DNA from: UBA2979 sp963694535
GTDB lineage: Bacteria > Chloroflexota > Dehalococcoidia > UBA2979
Assembly (NCBI GenBank): GCA_963694535.1
Contig: CAVODE010000056.1
Location: forward strand, 1 to 11,974
Direction of reading: 5' to 3'
Length of the DNA stretch: 11,974 bases
The notes under the pieces were generated by a model. That model was not told the DNA's origin. It saw only the letters and a list, made by a program, of their open reading frames with translations, and made no database searches. Below are positions 1 to 7,021 of this stretch, in pieces; the first letter of the stretch is position 1, and every line of letters starts with the position of its first letter. The translations under genes were made by a program, and so were the position numbers.

Positions 1-2
1 TG

Positions 3-404
3 GTATCACGAGTACGCAGGTCCCTGGCACACAATCCGAAAGACGCCTCATGGAATAACCAGTTCAAAGCGGACGATCGTGAAGATTTTAGAAGAATCGG
101 TTCGAGACTCATCGCGCTAGCTGATGACTACATAATCTCACAGCGAAAAAGCCCAGATACAGAACGGGAAATTGCATCAATTGGTCGGGAATATGGCATG
201 CTGCTCTACCAACAAAATATGTCACTGTCTAAAGCAGTTAATGCTTTTATTTATTTCCGAAGACAAATTGAAGAAACAACAAAAGAACTCAGCAGACAAA
301 AGAGTCTAAATTCCGTGGAAACGAGTCGCGCGCAGATTCGAACGGGCGTGCTTTGTGACTTAGTTCTGCAATCCATTGCAGATGTCTATAACATGCGTGA
401 CTAG
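3..404 (+). CDS. C-terminal part of an all-helical protein, possibly an RsbRD-type sensor domain (partial)
   Basis: The reading frame is open from the left edge of the window and ends at a TAG at 402-404, so 133 residues of a longer protein are visible. The content is charged and helix-forming, with no membrane segment. The stretch around SIGREYGMLLYQQNMSLSKA followed by an aromatic FIYFRRQIEE segment resembles the helical RsbRD N-terminal-like or four-helix sensor domains that end some Chloroflexota and actinobacterial regulators, where a similar 'GR-YG ... LSL-EA ... F-FFR' pattern occurs. That resemblance is from memory of family patterns and is weak. Methionines at 198-200 and further in lie inside the domain, so they are not taken as the start. 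The missing N-terminus could hold a DNA-binding or signalling domain. The gene ends about 55 bases before the riboswitch and is probably a separate transcription unit. Confidence 0.55.
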   Translation, partial: VSRVRRSLAHNPKDASWNNQFKADDREDFRRIGSRLIALADDYIISQRKSPDTEREIASIGREYGMLLYQQNMSLSKAVNAFIYFRRQIEETTKELSRQKSLNSVETSRAQIRTGVLCDLVLQSIADVYNMRD

Positions 405-459
405 AGCCTTGCGCTGGCCACTTGTAGCATCCCAGACTCCATCTTAATTGTCGTTATTT

Positions 460-611
460 GTTTATTCGCCTACTATTAAAATGATTCAGAACAGGCGAAA
501 TTCGGTGAGAGCCCGATACTGTCCCGCAACTGTAGATCCAGCAAACGTTTGTTTCGTTGGTCAGTCAGGTCGACCTATCTGAATTTATATCAAAAGACCA
601 CACCGCGTGGA
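460..611 (+). promoter_or_regulatory. Cobalamin (vitamin B12) riboswitch
   Basis: This leader RNA is expected to bind a cobalamin and switch off the downstream importer genes when B12 is plentiful. The core is recognisable directly: CTGTCCCGCAACTGTA at 519-534 matches the conserved 'GCNGUCCCGCNACUGUAA' segment. The GGCGAAATTCGGTG element at 494-507 matches 'GGGAANCCGGUG', and GTCAGTCAGGTCGACCT at 560-576 matches the B12-box pattern 'AGUCAGGAGACCU' with one extra base. A TTAAAA occurs at 475-480. Visible pairings are 465-471 with 493-499 (TTCGCCT/AGGCGAA), 502-505 with 513-516, and an imperfect hairpin across 538-560. Only about 26 bases separate the CTGTA block from the B12 box, so the long peripheral arm of typical class-I elements is missing or much reduced. 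The exact 5' limit is uncertain. The ABC importer genes immediately downstream fit the assignment. Confidence 0.9.
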
Positions 612-620
612 AACGGGAGG
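598..620 (+). promoter_or_regulatory. Riboswitch expression platform: hairpin beside the ribosome-binding site
   Basis: A small hairpin (CCAC 598-601, loop ACCGC, GTGG 607-610) stands just before a good Shine-Dalgarno GGGAGG at 615-620, nine bases ahead of the ATG at 630. The sequence CACCG at 601-605 is the exact complement of CGGTG at 503-507 in the riboswitch core. This matches the known architecture in which a core loop (L5) forms a kissing interaction with a downstream hairpin loop (L13) on ligand binding. With the ribosome site immediately adjacent and no T-run after the hairpin, translational rather than transcriptional control is inferred. Confidence 0.55.
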
Positions 621-629
621 CAACGATCT

Positions 630-1919
630 ATGATCCGTTATTCAATTTTTCCAAGGCGGGCAAAATTAGCCTGTCTTTCGCTTATTACTCTTGGGTGCCT
701 CGTATTGGCCATCGCCTGCAATACTAATGTCGGGGAGAATCAACTTGCTACTAGAGCTTCAACTAGCCAGTCGACTACATCCGATAACTCAGCTGCCGCC
801 ACAGTATCAATAGCGCCAAAAACCAATTCTATTGCGTCATGCATCCCTGATGGTGAATTTAATTTCGAAATCGATTATTTTCCTGACAAAGCCAGTGTGA
901 ACTATGCCGATGGTTTTTCGATTGAGTATCACAATTCATTTAAAATTCTCATCATTGATGCGACTGATACTACGGAAAGTCAAACATTCGTTCTCGTCCA
1001 ATGTGGGGCACCGCTTCCTGACACAGACTTTCCGGTTATCACAATCCCAATTGAATCTGCGTTCTTATCCTCAACCACCCAATATCCTAGCTTTATTGAG
1101 CTGAGATCTGTTACCAAAATCACAGGTATCGGTCAGGTTGGTTTTATATCATCGGAAGAAATCATAGATCATGTAAAAACCAACGACGTAGTGGAATTTG
1201 CAGCAAATTTTGAAGTCGGAATCGAAGCAGTAATTGAATCGAATCCCAACGTTTTGATGTCAAATGGATTCACTGATCCCGCGTACTCAAAACTAGCTGC
1301 ACTCAATATTCCCGTAATTAATTGGATGGATTGGCAAGAAACTTCTGCCCTCGGTCGGGCTGAATGGCTGCTGATAACGAGCAGCTTATTAAATCAAGAG
1401 CGTGCAGGCACACTTTTCATAAATACGGTCATTAGCAATTATGAAGAAGTTGTTCAAAAAGCAGTTCGAGCCAGCTCTGACAAGGTGGCCTTGGCTGGGT
1501 CAGCATTTCAAGGAACCTTCTATGCGCCTGGCGGAGCTTCCTATATTGCAAATTTGCTGAAGGATGCAAATATTGGCTACGTCTGGAGCCAAACATCCGA
1601 TACCGGATCACTCTACTTAGATCTTGAATCTGTCATAGCGCAAGGCATGACCGCTGATATATGGATAAATGCACCAGCGCAATGGGCGACAATTCAACAG
1701 GGGCTGTCTGAAGATTCTCGATATGGCGAGCTAGATTGCGTACAAAAAAACAATGTTTGGACTCATACACTTCTAGTAAATCAGCGGGGTGCCGATGATT
1801 ACTTTGAGCGTGCTGCCTCGCGGCCAGATTTACTCCTCGCTGACTTAGTGAAAATCGCCCACCCCAATCTTATGACTGAGCATAAATTTGAGTGGTATCG
1901 GCAGATCCCGAACAAGTAA
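630..1919 (+). CDS. btuF: Cobalamin ABC transporter substrate-binding lipoprotein (BtuF/FepB-like)
   Basis: Predicted extracytoplasmic, membrane-tethered receptor of 429 residues that would capture a cobalamin and pass it to the permease encoded next. The N-terminus has a charged start (RRAK at 9-12), a hydrophobic stretch at about 13-29 and a lipobox-like LAIAC with the lipid-bearing Cys at 30. A Ser/Thr/Ala-rich linker follows to about residue 65. The rest has the two-lobe, long-helix pattern of class III periplasmic binding proteins (PF01497). It includes the early 'FSIEYHNSFKILII' strand region, a FVLVQCG segment, 'IESNPNVLMSNGF' and 'NIPVINWMDWQETSALGRAEW', the last resembling the usual 'gipvv...e..pLgraEWi' motif. 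The ATG at 630 is chosen over an upstream in-frame ATG at 549 because it has GGGAGG nine bases ahead and directly starts the signal peptide, whereas 549 lies inside the riboswitch. Cobalamin specificity is inferred from the riboswitch; siderophore or haem receptors share the fold. Confidence 0.85.
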   Translation: MIRYSIFPRRAKLACLSLITLGCLVLAIACNTNVGENQLATRASTSQSTTSDNSAAATVSIAPKTNSIASCIPDGEFNFEIDYFPDKASVNYADGFSIEYHNSFKILIIDATDTTESQTFVLVQCGAPLPDTDFPVITIPIESAFLSSTTQYPSFIELRSVTKITGIGQVGFISSEEIIDHVKTNDVVEFAANFEVGIEAVIESNPNVLMSNGFTDPAYSKLAALNIPVINWMDWQETSALGRAEWLLITSSLLNQERAGTLFINTVISNYEEVVQKAVRASSDKVALAGSAFQGTFYAPGGASYIANLLKDANIGYVWSQTSDTGSLYLDLESVIAQGMTADIWINAPAQWATIQQGLSEDSRYGELDCVQKNNVWTHTLLVNQRGADDYFERAASRPDLLLADLVKIAHPNLMTEHKFEWYRQIPNK

Positions 1920-2005
1920 TTTGGGCGAGGTGGGAGTTATCCTTTTGGAAGTCCACAGAGCCAAACTGAAAGAGGATTGTTGATATCTGTAACTTAAACA
2001 AAGTA

Positions 2006-3049
2006 GTGCCTAGTAAAGATATTCCGATTGCAGTCGTTGTGTGTGTTGTCGTTCTTCTGATCCTTATCTTTTGTGGAATTGCCTTGGGCTCCATAAAAAT
2101 TCCGATTGATCAAATAGACAATATTTTACTTTCGCAGGAAAGTACTAATCATGCTTGGAACACCATCGTTTGGCAAATTCGAATACCACGCACTATCACC
2201 GCTGTTTTAGTAGGGGGGGCGTTAGGATTAGCCGGCCTACAAATGCAAACATTATTCAGAAATCCTGTAGCTGATTCCTCAATTCTTGGGGTGACCGCCG
2301 GAGCTACTTGGGGGGTAGCTCTGTCCGTCTTAATCGGAGCCACAACCCCAGCAACTGATTTCGCATCAGCGATCGGTTGGGAGCTCACATCTGTCACTAC
2401 CTTTAGCGCGATACTAGGAGCAGGCCTAGTTCTCTTCATCATATTACTAGCGGCCCAAAAAGTTAGGTCCGTAGGAACTCTCTTAATCATCGGGTTGATG
2501 ATGTCTTACGTACTAGGGTCAAGTATCACACTCCTGCTCGCATGGGCTGACCCAGAGAACATTCAGCGCTATATCTCTTGGGGTTTTGGTTCCTTTCGAT
2601 CACCTGGCTGGGGTGGTTTGTTTTGGTTGGCACCACTATTGATTCTCAGTTCCATAATGGCGATTACAAGTGCGAAACAGCTAAATGCTGTTATTTTTGG
2701 TGAGGCTTACGCAAAATCGATAGGCATAAATACGAGGCTTTTTAAAACAATCACTCTCGCAAGCGCTGCGATATGTGCCGGTACTGTGACTGCATTTTGT
2801 GGTCCAATAACATTCATTGGAATTGCCGCCCCGCACATTGCGCGAAGGCTCACTAAAACCTCGGATCATTTCGTTCTCATTCCCACGACAATTTTAGTTG
2901 GTGCCATAGTAGCCACACTAGCCGAGATAGTTGCGCAACTTCCTGGTCATGACTCAGTTTTGCCGCTGAACGCAATAACCGCCCTGATCGGGGCTCCTAT
3001 TGTGATTTGGGTTTTAATTAAGTACCAAGCTTCAACCGAGAACATCTAG
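2006..3049 (+). CDS. btuC: Cobalamin ABC transporter permease (FecCD/BtuC family)
   Basis: Membrane-spanning subunit of 347 residues, expected to work as a homodimer carrying the substrate across the cytoplasmic membrane. It shows the multi-helix hydrophobic pattern of the FecCD family (PF01032) and its signature segments. These are RIPRTI at 59-64, LFRNPVADSSILGVTAGA at 83-100, SWGFGSF near 191-197, FGEAYAKSIGI at 231-241 (the cytoplasmic coupling region that contacts the ATPase), GPITFIGIAAPHIAR at 266-280 and LPLNAITALIGAP at 319-331. Length is normal for the family. The start is GTG at 2006: the frame is closed upstream by a TGA at 1967-1969 and contains no ATG, GTG or TTG between. No clear Shine-Dalgarno precedes it; AAGAGG at 1970-1975 is about 30 bases away. 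It lies 86 bases after the binding-protein gene and 19 bases before the ATPase gene, in one apparent operon under the riboswitch. Confidence 0.93.
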   Translation: MPSKDIPIAVVVCVVVLLILIFCGIALGSIKIPIDQIDNILLSQESTNHAWNTIVWQIRIPRTITAVLVGGALGLAGLQMQTLFRNPVADSSILGVTAGATWGVALSVLIGATTPATDFASAIGWELTSVTTFSAILGAGLVLFIILLAAQKVRSVGTLLIIGLMMSYVLGSSITLLLAWADPENIQRYISWGFGSFRSPGWGGLFWLAPLLILSSIMAITSAKQLNAVIFGEAYAKSIGINTRLFKTITLASAAICAGTVTAFCGPITFIGIAAPHIARRLTKTSDHFVLIPTTILVGAIVATLAEIVAQLPGHDSVLPLNAITALIGAPIVIWVLIKYQASTENI

Positions 3050-3054
3050 TGCTA

Positions 3055-3060
3055 GCGAGG
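3055..3060 (+). promoter_or_regulatory. Ribosome-binding site deciding a TTG start
   Basis: GCGAGG lies eight bases before the TTG at 3069. No ATG, GTG or further TTG sits at a suitable distance in that frame, so this site supports the TTG as the initiation codon of the ATPase gene. Confidence 0.6.
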
Positions 3061-3068
3061 CGAATAAC

Positions 3069-4100
3069 TTGAATTTTTATACCCAAACTAGTGACATTTT
3101 GTTGGCGACCGAACAACTCGAAATTGGTTATGGAACTGAGGTTTTAATAGGTGAATTAAATCTATCTATCAGGTCGGGAGAAATAATCGCTCTTGTAGGC
3201 GAGAATGGATCGGGTAAATCAACTCTAATTCGCACCCTTGCCGGGCTTCAAACATCACTCGGCGGCAGAATCACCTTGAATGGAGACTCTCTGCAAAAAA
3301 TGAGCATGAATAAAAAAGCGAAAATTATAGGTACAGTATCAAAGGTAACTACCGAGAATATAATGCTGACTGGTTATAAATTCGTCAGTCACGGTAGATA
3401 TCCATATATCGGATGGAATGGCCGTTTGAGACCCATCGATGACAGAGTGATCAATGAATCTCTTGACTTAGTGAAGGCCAGTCACCTCGCTGACCGGACA
3501 ATTAATAATCTTTCAGATGGTGAAATGCAACGGCTAGTTATCGCACGAGCTCTCGCACAAGAGTCATCTTTGTTATTTCTCGACGAACCCACTGTGTTTT
3601 TGGATCAGTCCACAAAACTCATTTTGCTCAATCTCCTGCGAGATCTTTCCATAAAACGTGGATTGGCTATCGTCTCCGCGACCCATGATATCGAGTATTT
3701 TCAACAAATTACCGATACCGTTTGGAACATAAACTCAGACCAAAAGCCTAGTAAAGTTTGGTCAAGTAACACTGAAGATTTTGCCCTGGATATCCATCAA
3801 AATTTTTCTCAGGGCATGGAATTAGCCCTAGCTCGGGATTTGCACCACAACAAGATATTTATTGATGCGCCAGACGAACTAAAAACGCTCACACAACAAC
3901 TATTCCGTCGCCATGCCTGGGACATCACAAAATTTAAAACGGAGTCGGACTATTGCATAACGCTTTGCATGAATCAAGATTCCCATGGAGGACAAATTCG
4001 ATGGTCTCTAATTAACCGAAAAACACTTTCAGAAATCTCAGGAAATTCGTTCCGCGAGCTGGTCACTGGGATCAGTAATGTCACGTCCACCGCTGACTAA
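3069..4100 (+). CDS. btuD: Cobalamin ABC transporter ATP-binding protein with C-terminal extension (BtuD-like)
   Basis: Cytoplasmic ATPase of 343 residues that powers the importer. Motifs are Walker A GENGSGKST at 44-52, signature LSDGEMQR at 148-155, Walker B LLFLDEPT at 168-175 and the switch histidine at 206 (SATHD). The usual Q-loop glutamine is not visible: the region at 86-97 reads IIGTVSKVTTEN. The following SHGRYPYIGWNGRL resembles the 'LGRYPYTGWLGRL' segment of FecE/BtuD-type subunits, some of which carry 'VVLTE' instead of a glutamine there. The nucleotide-binding domain ends near residue 225. Beyond it lies an extension of about 115 residues, compared with about 255 residues in a standard subunit, containing a predicted helix-strand segment with 'LTQQLFRRHAWD'. 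Similar tails exist in some iron or B12 ATPases, but their role is not known to me. The TTG start has GCGAGG eight bases upstream. The last 20 bases overlap the end of the opposing M20 gene. Confidence 0.9.
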   Translation: MNFYTQTSDILLATEQLEIGYGTEVLIGELNLSIRSGEIIALVGENGSGKSTLIRTLAGLQTSLGGRITLNGDSLQKMSMNKKAKIIGTVSKVTTENIMLTGYKFVSHGRYPYIGWNGRLRPIDDRVINESLDLVKASHLADRTINNLSDGEMQRLVIARALAQESSLLFLDEPTVFLDQSTKLILLNLLRDLSIKRGLAIVSATHDIEYFQQITDTVWNINSDQKPSKVWSSNTEDFALDIHQNFSQGMELALARDLHHNKIFIDAPDELKTLTQQLFRRHAWDITKFKTESDYCITLCMNQDSHGGQIRWSLINRKTLSEISGNSFRELVTGISNVTSTAD

Positions 4101-5436
4101 ATATTTTAAGTGCCTGAGCTTCAGCAAGCATATTTCTACGGAGTTCTAGTAAATCTTGACTCTCGTCTGGGCCATGTATTCTACTAGTGGGCTCGCCTAC
4201 TCCTGTAATAACAATCTCCATTTCCGGAAAAAAATTGGCAATTTCTGCAACTAGTGGGATTGAACCCCCGAGGCCGATTTCTCGAGAAGGTTTATCCCAC
4301 ACAATCTGAATCGCTTCTTGAAGCGCCTCCATAAGTTTGCCTGAGTCTCTCGATTTATAAGGAGCTGATAGAGCCCCTTCCACTATTTCAACCTGAGCTC
4401 CCCAAGGAATCACCTCCAATATATGCGATTTTAATGCCTGCATCGCGCTCACTGGATCTTGGCCAGGAGGGATGCGCATACTGATTTTTGCAGCCGCCTT
4501 TGGCACGATTAGATTAACCGCGTCTCCTATATTCGGAGCATCAATCGCCAATACGGAAATTGCCGGCTGAGTCCAGATGCGCGACGCTACGTCTCCGACA
4601 CCGATTAATCTCAGCGTGGGCACTGCGCCAGCCTGCGTTAATAGATCATCCTCTTCGACTTGAATCTCGCAGGTTTGACTCGAATCTAAATTCTGAACTG
4701 CAACGGAACCATCTTCATTATGAAGAGACCCAATTATTCTCGCAAGGACCATAAGTGCGTCAGGAATTACACCGCCATACTCACCGGAATGTCTGCCAAG
4801 ATCCAGCGTTTTCACATGAACTTCGCAGTCAACCACACCTCTGAGAGATGTGGTAATTGCGGGCTCGTCCAAGTCCCAATGTGTTGCGTCCGCCACTATA
4901 ATCGCATCCGCTCTGAGCAATTCTGTATAGCGTGCTAGAAAGTCAGAAATATGAGGTGAACCTAATTCTTCTTCTCCCTCGATCAAAATCTTAACTCGAC
5001 ACGGCAGATTTGCCGTATTTGAGAGAAGAAGCTGTAGTGCGCCTAAATGAGTAATAATTCCTGATTTATCGTCACTCGCTCCTCTGCCAAACATTCGCCC
5101 CTCTTCAATAACCGAATCAAAAGGATCAAAAGTCCAGTTACTAATATCGCCGACCGGTTGAACGTCATAATGACTGTAGAGAAGTACAGTTGGGCCGTCA
5201 TCGTCATAATCATTGAATTCAGCATATATTGCATCTGGACCATCTTGGACCGCCAAAAGGCTCGCTGTGGCGCCGAGATCTTCTAAGGTGGTGACAAGTA
5301 AATCACGACAGGCCACCATCCCGTCTGTATTAGGGCCATCGAGACTCACCGAGCGTTTTCCTACAAGCTCACTCAAAAGATTGATCAGTGCGCTGAAATG
5401 TTTTTCGTCAATTTCTAAATCAGGGGTATTCGTCAT
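4081..5436 (-). CDS. M20 family zinc metallopeptidase (dipeptidase/ArgE/DapE-type)
   Basis: Cytoplasmic metallohydrolase of 451 residues expected to cleave a peptide or N-acyl bond with two metal ions. No signal peptide is seen. The full active-site set is present: YSHYDVQP gives His89 and Asp91, GRGASDDKSG gives the bridging Asp122, EGEEELGS gives the catalytic Glu156 and metal-binding Glu157, VADAT gives Asp183, and RIHGPDE near the C-terminus gives His421. The lid/dimerisation domain (about 195-320) contains LGRHSGEYGG, whose His216 matches the conserved histidine of the 'LHSGxxGG' motif in carnosinase-like dipeptidases. Length and motif spacing fit the M20 dipeptidase-like subgroup; the substrate cannot be told from sequence. 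It is transcribed away from the acyl-CoA synthetase gene and towards the importer operon, with a 20-base tail-to-tail overlap. The ATG at 5436 has only a weak GGCGAG ahead of it. Confidence 0.92.
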   Translation of the reverse strand: MTNTPDLEIDEKHFSALINLLSELVGKRSVSLDGPNTDGMVACRDLLVTTLEDLGATASLLAVQDGPDAIYAEFNDYDDDGPTVLLYSHYDVQPVGDISNWTFDPFDSVIEEGRMFGRGASDDKSGIITHLGALQLLLSNTANLPCRVKILIEGEEELGSPHISDFLARYTELLRADAIIVADATHWDLDEPAITTSLRGVVDCEVHVKTLDLGRHSGEYGGVIPDALMVLARIIGSLHNEDGSVAVQNLDSSQTCEIQVEEDDLLTQAGAVPTLRLIGVGDVASRIWTQPAISVLAIDAPNIGDAVNLIVPKAAAKISMRIPPGQDPVSAMQALKSHILEVIPWGAQVEIVEGALSAPYKSRDSGKLMEALQEAIQIVWDKPSREIGLGGSIPLVAEIANFFPEMEIVITGVGEPTSRIHGPDESQDLLELRRNMLAEAQALKIFSQRWT

Positions 5437-5539
5437 TTAGTCTCGCCAATCAGTACTCCAATTGAAACAGAAGATCGTTGCCAAAAGGATTGATACCATC
5501 AGTCCATTCTTTGAATTTCTTATCTATAATGGAGATTAT
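5437..5539. promoter_or_regulatory. Divergent intergenic region with a consensus -10 box at 5525-5530
   Basis: This 103-base gap must hold promoters for both the minus-strand peptidase and the plus-strand CoA-ligase gene. A perfect TATAAT lies at 5525-5530 on the plus strand, with no good -35 at 16-18 bases (GTCCAT at 5502-5507). If it is a real -10 element, transcription would begin only a few bases before the ATG at 5540, giving a nearly leaderless message. GGAG at 5531-5534 sits five bases before the same ATG and could instead be a Shine-Dalgarno. The two readings exclude each other, and AT-rich chance is possible. No minus-strand promoter was convincing. Confidence 0.3.
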
Positions 5540-7012
5540 ATGACTCGTCAAAATTTGCCAAACAGCTCTCTGCACTCGCTTGACGATATATTTCATCCTC
5601 GGGCGACTGCATTGTTCGGGGTATCCTCAAATGCCAAAGGAATGGCCAGCGGATTTCTGACGTCATTACTTGAACAAAAATATCACGAAAGATCGCCACT
5701 CTACATCATCAATCCAAAAGTCGATGAAATTTCAGGGATAAAATGTTATCCGAATCTCCAAAGTATTCCCGGTCCGGTTGATCATGTGATTTCGTTGGTT
5801 CCAGAAAAAATAGTCCCCGCGCTTGTGGAACAGGCAATTGAAAAGCGAGTTAATAGTGTTCATTTCTTTACTGCTGGATTTTCAGAAACAGGAGACCCTG
5901 AAAGAACTGCATTAGAACGCAAAATTGTCGGTGAATTGACCCAAGCAGGTATTCGAGTAATTGGTCCAAATTGCATGGGCCTATACGTACCCAGTGAAGG
6001 GTTGGCCTTTATGAATGGTTTCCCTGAAACTCCGGGAAATGTTGCCGTTATCTCACAGTCAGGAGCCAATGCAGGAGATATGATCCACGGAATGAGTAGG
6101 CGTGGAGTTAGATTCTCAAAAGGAGTGTCTTTTGGCAATGGTGCTGATCTAAAAGCTCATCATTTTTTTGATTATTTAGCCGAAGATTCAGAAACTGAAG
6201 TGGTTACTGCGTATTTGGAGGGAGTGCAGGAAGGAAGGAATTTCTTCAAAGCGGTCCAGCGCTTATCACAAAAGAAACCAGTAATTTTGCTCAAGGGTGG
6301 ATTAACTGCTGCGGGTGCTCGAGCAGCGCACTCACACACCGGTTCTTTGGCCGGTGAAATCAAGATTTTCGACGCAATGTGCCGACAAACTGGTGCATCC
6401 AGGGCGATCACTATGGAAGATCTGCACGACTTCACTGTCGGAGCAACAACCTCAATGAAAAACATAAAGGGAACTGGTGTTGCACTCGTGTCAGGTGGTG
6501 GCGGATTCGCTGTGCTATCAGCAGATGCTATTGCAATGGCCGGACTGGATATCCCGCCGACGCCTGAAGTAACTAAACTAAAGTTGCGAGAATTTGTCCC
6601 GATAGCCGGCACTTCAATCAATAACCCGATTGATACAAATACAGGCGGTGATATAAAAATATGGGAAAAGACTATCAGGACGATCGCCGAGGCCGACAAT
6701 ATAGACCTTGTTCTAGGAACTCTACCATGGTCATCTAGTACTACGGATCAAGATGAATTAACGAAAGAGCAACTAGAAGAAGAAATAGACACATATATCA
6801 AAGCGATAGTCTCAATACAGAATGACACGGGCACGCCCGTAGCCATGCTACTTAGACAGCGTGGTGACGATCGAGCCGCCGCTCATCTCTTCGAATTAGC
6901 CGCTTATGAAAATAACATTCCTTGCTTTGCAACCGTTCCCAGAGCCGCACGGACTGCCGCTGAAATGCTCGCTTGGCGGAGTCGACGAGCAGGTTTACCC
7001 CAGCTCTTCTAA
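5540..7012 (+). CDS. NDP-forming acyl-CoA synthetase, alpha-subunit-type (no ATP-grasp half)
   Basis: Cytoplasmic CoA-ligase-like protein of 490 residues from the superfamily of succinyl-CoA synthetase and ADP-forming acetyl-CoA synthetase. These enzymes interconvert acyl-CoA and acid with NTP formation through a phosphohistidine. Residues 20-90 form the Rossmann-like CoA-binding domain (ATALFGVSS, then INPK and ISLVP). Residues 130-300 form the ligase domain with IGPNCMGL at 141-148, SQSG at 172-175 and the AHSHTGSLAGE motif, in which His266 matches the catalytic histidine of the 'SHTGSLAG' signature. Residues 310-490 form the third domain, with SGGGGFAVLSAD and NPIDTNTGG at 362-370. Length matches the separate alpha subunits of archaeal ADP-forming enzymes (about 460), and no beta (ATP-grasp) domain is present here or nearby. 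ATG 5540 is preferred to a TTG at 5462 because of GGAG at 5531-5534 and because the conserved domain starts soon after. The substrate is unknown. Confidence 0.88.
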   Translation: MTRQNLPNSSLHSLDDIFHPRATALFGVSSNAKGMASGFLTSLLEQKYHERSPLYIINPKVDEISGIKCYPNLQSIPGPVDHVISLVPEKIVPALVEQAIEKRVNSVHFFTAGFSETGDPERTALERKIVGELTQAGIRVIGPNCMGLYVPSEGLAFMNGFPETPGNVAVISQSGANAGDMIHGMSRRGVRFSKGVSFGNGADLKAHHFFDYLAEDSETEVVTAYLEGVQEGRNFFKAVQRLSQKKPVILLKGGLTAAGARAAHSHTGSLAGEIKIFDAMCRQTGASRAITMEDLHDFTVGATTSMKNIKGTGVALVSGGGGFAVLSADAIAMAGLDIPPTPEVTKLKLREFVPIAGTSINNPIDTNTGGDIKIWEKTIRTIAEADNIDLVLGTLPWSSSTTDQDELTKEQLEEEIDTYIKAIVSIQNDTGTPVAMLLRQRGDDRAAAHLFELAAYENNIPCFATVPRAARTAAEMLAWRSRRAGLPQLF

Positions 7013-7021
7013 CTAATTTCC

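Noticed and set aside
422..449. Possible promoter TTGTAG (422-427) / TTAATT (444-449) ahead of the riboswitch
   Set aside because: Position is sensible, but the -10 matches consensus at only half its bases; too weak to annotate.
549..629. In-frame upstream ATG at 549 that would lengthen the substrate-binding protein by 27 residues
   Set aside because: It lies inside the riboswitch core, has no Shine-Dalgarno, and would bury the signal peptide; ATG 630 has GGGAGG nine bases upstream.
4115..4125. CTGAGCTTCAG inverted repeat near the convergent junction as a shared terminator
   Set aside because: Only a four-base stem, inside the peptidase coding region, with no T-run on either side.
5462..5539. 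TTG at 5462 as start of the acyl-CoA synthetase gene
   Set aside because: No ribosome site, and the added residues do not resemble the family; ATG 5540 with GGAG is better.
6172..6699. Minus-strand open frame of 175 codons inside the acyl-CoA synthetase gene
   Set aside because: It lies wholly opposite a well-supported gene and its translation is Ala/Ser/Pro-rich without recognisable motifs; judged a shadow frame.
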